This document shows, piece after piece, positions 63,403 through 64,000 of a DNA stretch of 64,000 nucleotides (position 1 is the first letter of the stretch; the number at the start of each line of letters is the position of its first letter). The translations under genes were made by a program, and so were the position numbers. The notes beneath the pieces are model-generated. The model was given only the letters and a program-made list of their open reading frames with translations, had not been told where the DNA came from and ran no database searches. This DNA comes from JAVKMO01 sp031539345 (GTDB lineage: Bacteria > Bacteroidota > Bacteroidia > Chitinophagales > Chitinophagaceae): contig JAVKMO010000013.1 in assembly GCA_031539345.1 (NCBI GenBank), positions 101,462 to 165,461 of the forward strand, in the 5' to 3' direction.

Positions 63403-63570
63403 TTACCCTTGCCACGTGTGTCCACATTTTTGACATTTAGTAGGATTGCTATCTGCAAGAAGAGCAAGAAGTCCTACAGGGAAAAAACAAATAGAGATAA
63501 TAATTTGCCAAGCTTTGTAACTACCTTTTTTAGTTAGTTCAGAGCATTTAGGGCAAGATAGATTCGCCAT
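63403..63570 (-). CDS. 55-residue zinc-ribbon membrane protein
   Basis: A short frame, ATG at 63570 to TAA at 63403. It starts MANLSCPKCSELTKKG, continues with a membrane helix (IIISICFFPVGLLALLA, residues ~23-39) and ends TKCQKCGHTWQG. The four cysteines in two CxxC pairs (CPKC, CQKC) flank the helix, as in the BRI3/LITAF-like zinc-ribbon peptides in which the helix is a hairpin dipping into the membrane. Function unknown. Its clear motif and fit with DUF2752 downstream make it a real gene despite its size. Confidence 0.8.
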   Translation of the reverse strand: MANLSCPKCSELTKKGSYKAWQIIISICFFPVGLLALLADSNPTKCQKCGHTWQG

Positions 63571-63620
63571 AATAAACAATTGGTTTTAGTTAAGAAATAT
63601 ATTTTAATTTAAAGAACTCA

Positions 63621-64000
63621 TTAAGAGGATTTTTTGCAAAACCTATTGCAAAGAAATAAAATAATTTTGTAAGAAAAAATATTGTATGAAAAAAGCGATG
63701 ACCTTTTCAGATGTTTTATTGTTTAGCAACCCGAATAGAAAGCGGAGTAAAACGTACTACAAATTAAAAACGATAGAACAGCATATTGATTTTAAAGCGT
63801 TAGAAAAGTTTGTGAGCTGTCTTTACAAAAGCAATTCGTCTACAGGTGGTCGTCCTCCAATTAGCCTTGAGACGAAACTGAAGATGTTATTTTTGCAATA
63901 TTTATACAATCTGAGTGACGAAGATTTAGAAGATGGGTTATTAGAAAATTGGTCTTTTCAAGAATTTGTAGGCGTAAGCGTGCAAGACAGTGTGCCTGAT
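63621..64000 (+). mobile_element. Left part of an IS5-type insertion sequence, cut by the window end
   Basis: The element includes the transposase start at 63686. Its left end is probably near 63621, where TTAAGAGGATTTTTTGCAAA resembles terminal sequence of IS5-group elements. The matching right inverted repeat and target duplication lie outside the window, so the exact border is unconfirmed. Confidence 0.55.
63686..64000 (+). CDS. IS5-family transposase, N-terminal part (3' end outside the window)
   Basis: 105 residues visible from the ATG at 63686, still open at the window end. The DUF772-type N-terminal domain is clear: GGRPPISLETKLKMLFLQY, then LYNLSDEDLEDGLLENWSF and FVGVSVQDSVPD. The DDE catalytic domain would follow outside. 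The frame is intact as far as it can be seen. Confidence 0.88.
   Translation, partial: MKKAMTFSDVLLFSNPNRKRSKTYYKLKTIEQHIDFKALEKFVSCLYKSNSSTGGRPPISLETKLKMLFLQYLYNLSDEDLEDGLLENWSFQEFVGVSVQDSVPD

Noticed and set aside
1..64000. CRISPR arrays, tRNA/rRNA genes, prophage or known defence islands
   Set aside because: No regularly spaced direct repeats, no tRNA cloverleaf in any spacer, and no phage structural or restriction genes were seen.

Overview
The window is an AT-rich chromosomal segment of a member of the Bacteroidota, most likely from the Chitinophagia/Chitinophagales side. Three things point there. First, there are Bacteroidota-typical families: a secreted M43 metalloprotease with a type IX secretion-like C-terminal tail, TonB-dependent receptors with a carboxypeptidase-like N-terminal domain, WG-repeat and BspA-like leucine-rich proteins, and a CNNM/CBS protein. 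Second, most start codons lack a clear Shine-Dalgarno sequence. Third, housekeeping genes are packed with short, very AT-rich spacers. The segment looks mostly like core genome. Only the right edge (about 62.6-64.0 kb) and the 49-kb toxin-antitoxin locus look accessory. I saw no tRNA, rRNA, CRISPR array or prophage.

Layout. 0-1.1 kb: the 3' part of a membrane-anchored endonuclease/exonuclease/phosphatase protein. 1.2-3.3 kb: a secreted TPR-caspase protein on the minus strand. 3.4-8.1 kb: a minus-strand group of glycosyltransferase, FAH hydrolase, recF, a 43-residue membrane peptide, arsC and ychF. 8.2-10.2 kb: a UbiD-type decarboxylase, divergent from the glycosyltransferase across a spacer that holds a perfect 10-bp inverted repeat. 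10.2-17.0 kb: a plus-strand heavy-metal RND efflux operon (outer-membrane channel, lipoprotein adaptor, OprB-like porin, CzcA/CusA pump). 17.0-20.0 kb: a VOC protein and an outer-membrane beta-barrel receptor. 20.2-26.8 kb: a long minus-strand run of ilvE, a SurA-like isomerase, CNNM/CBS, msrA, AIM24, psd and gamma-carbonic anhydrase.

27.0-46.1 kb is a nearly continuous plus-strand stretch. It holds a secreted adenosine deaminase, an ArsR-like regulator, an M43 protease, ung overlapping plsC, comEC, a BspA-like protein, gltD, metK, gltB, a LacI regulator and ligA. The two glutamate synthase subunits are separated by metK and its terminator. 46.3-48.9 kb: a TonB-dependent receptor with its terminator. 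49.0-49.5 kb: a DUF433/DUF5615 toxin-antitoxin pair in which the toxin carries a one-base frameshift in a homopolymer. 49.7-56.7 kb: rnr, an M1 peptidase, riboflavin synthase and a WG-repeat protein. 56.7-60.6 kb: the minus-strand order efp, accB, accC, metZ, closed by a strong hairpin terminator. 60.9-64.0 kb: a porin, a YjdM/PhnA protein, an intergenic repeat-like block, DUF2752, a 55-residue zinc-ribbon membrane protein that is easy to miss, and the start of an IS5-type transposase cut by the window edge.

I did not find a clearly new multi-gene defence or biosynthetic system. The items most worth a second look are the broken toxin, the porin inside the metal-efflux operon, the Arg-tipped EF-P loop, the UbiD/glycosyltransferase palindrome, and the small-gene cluster next to the insertion sequence.
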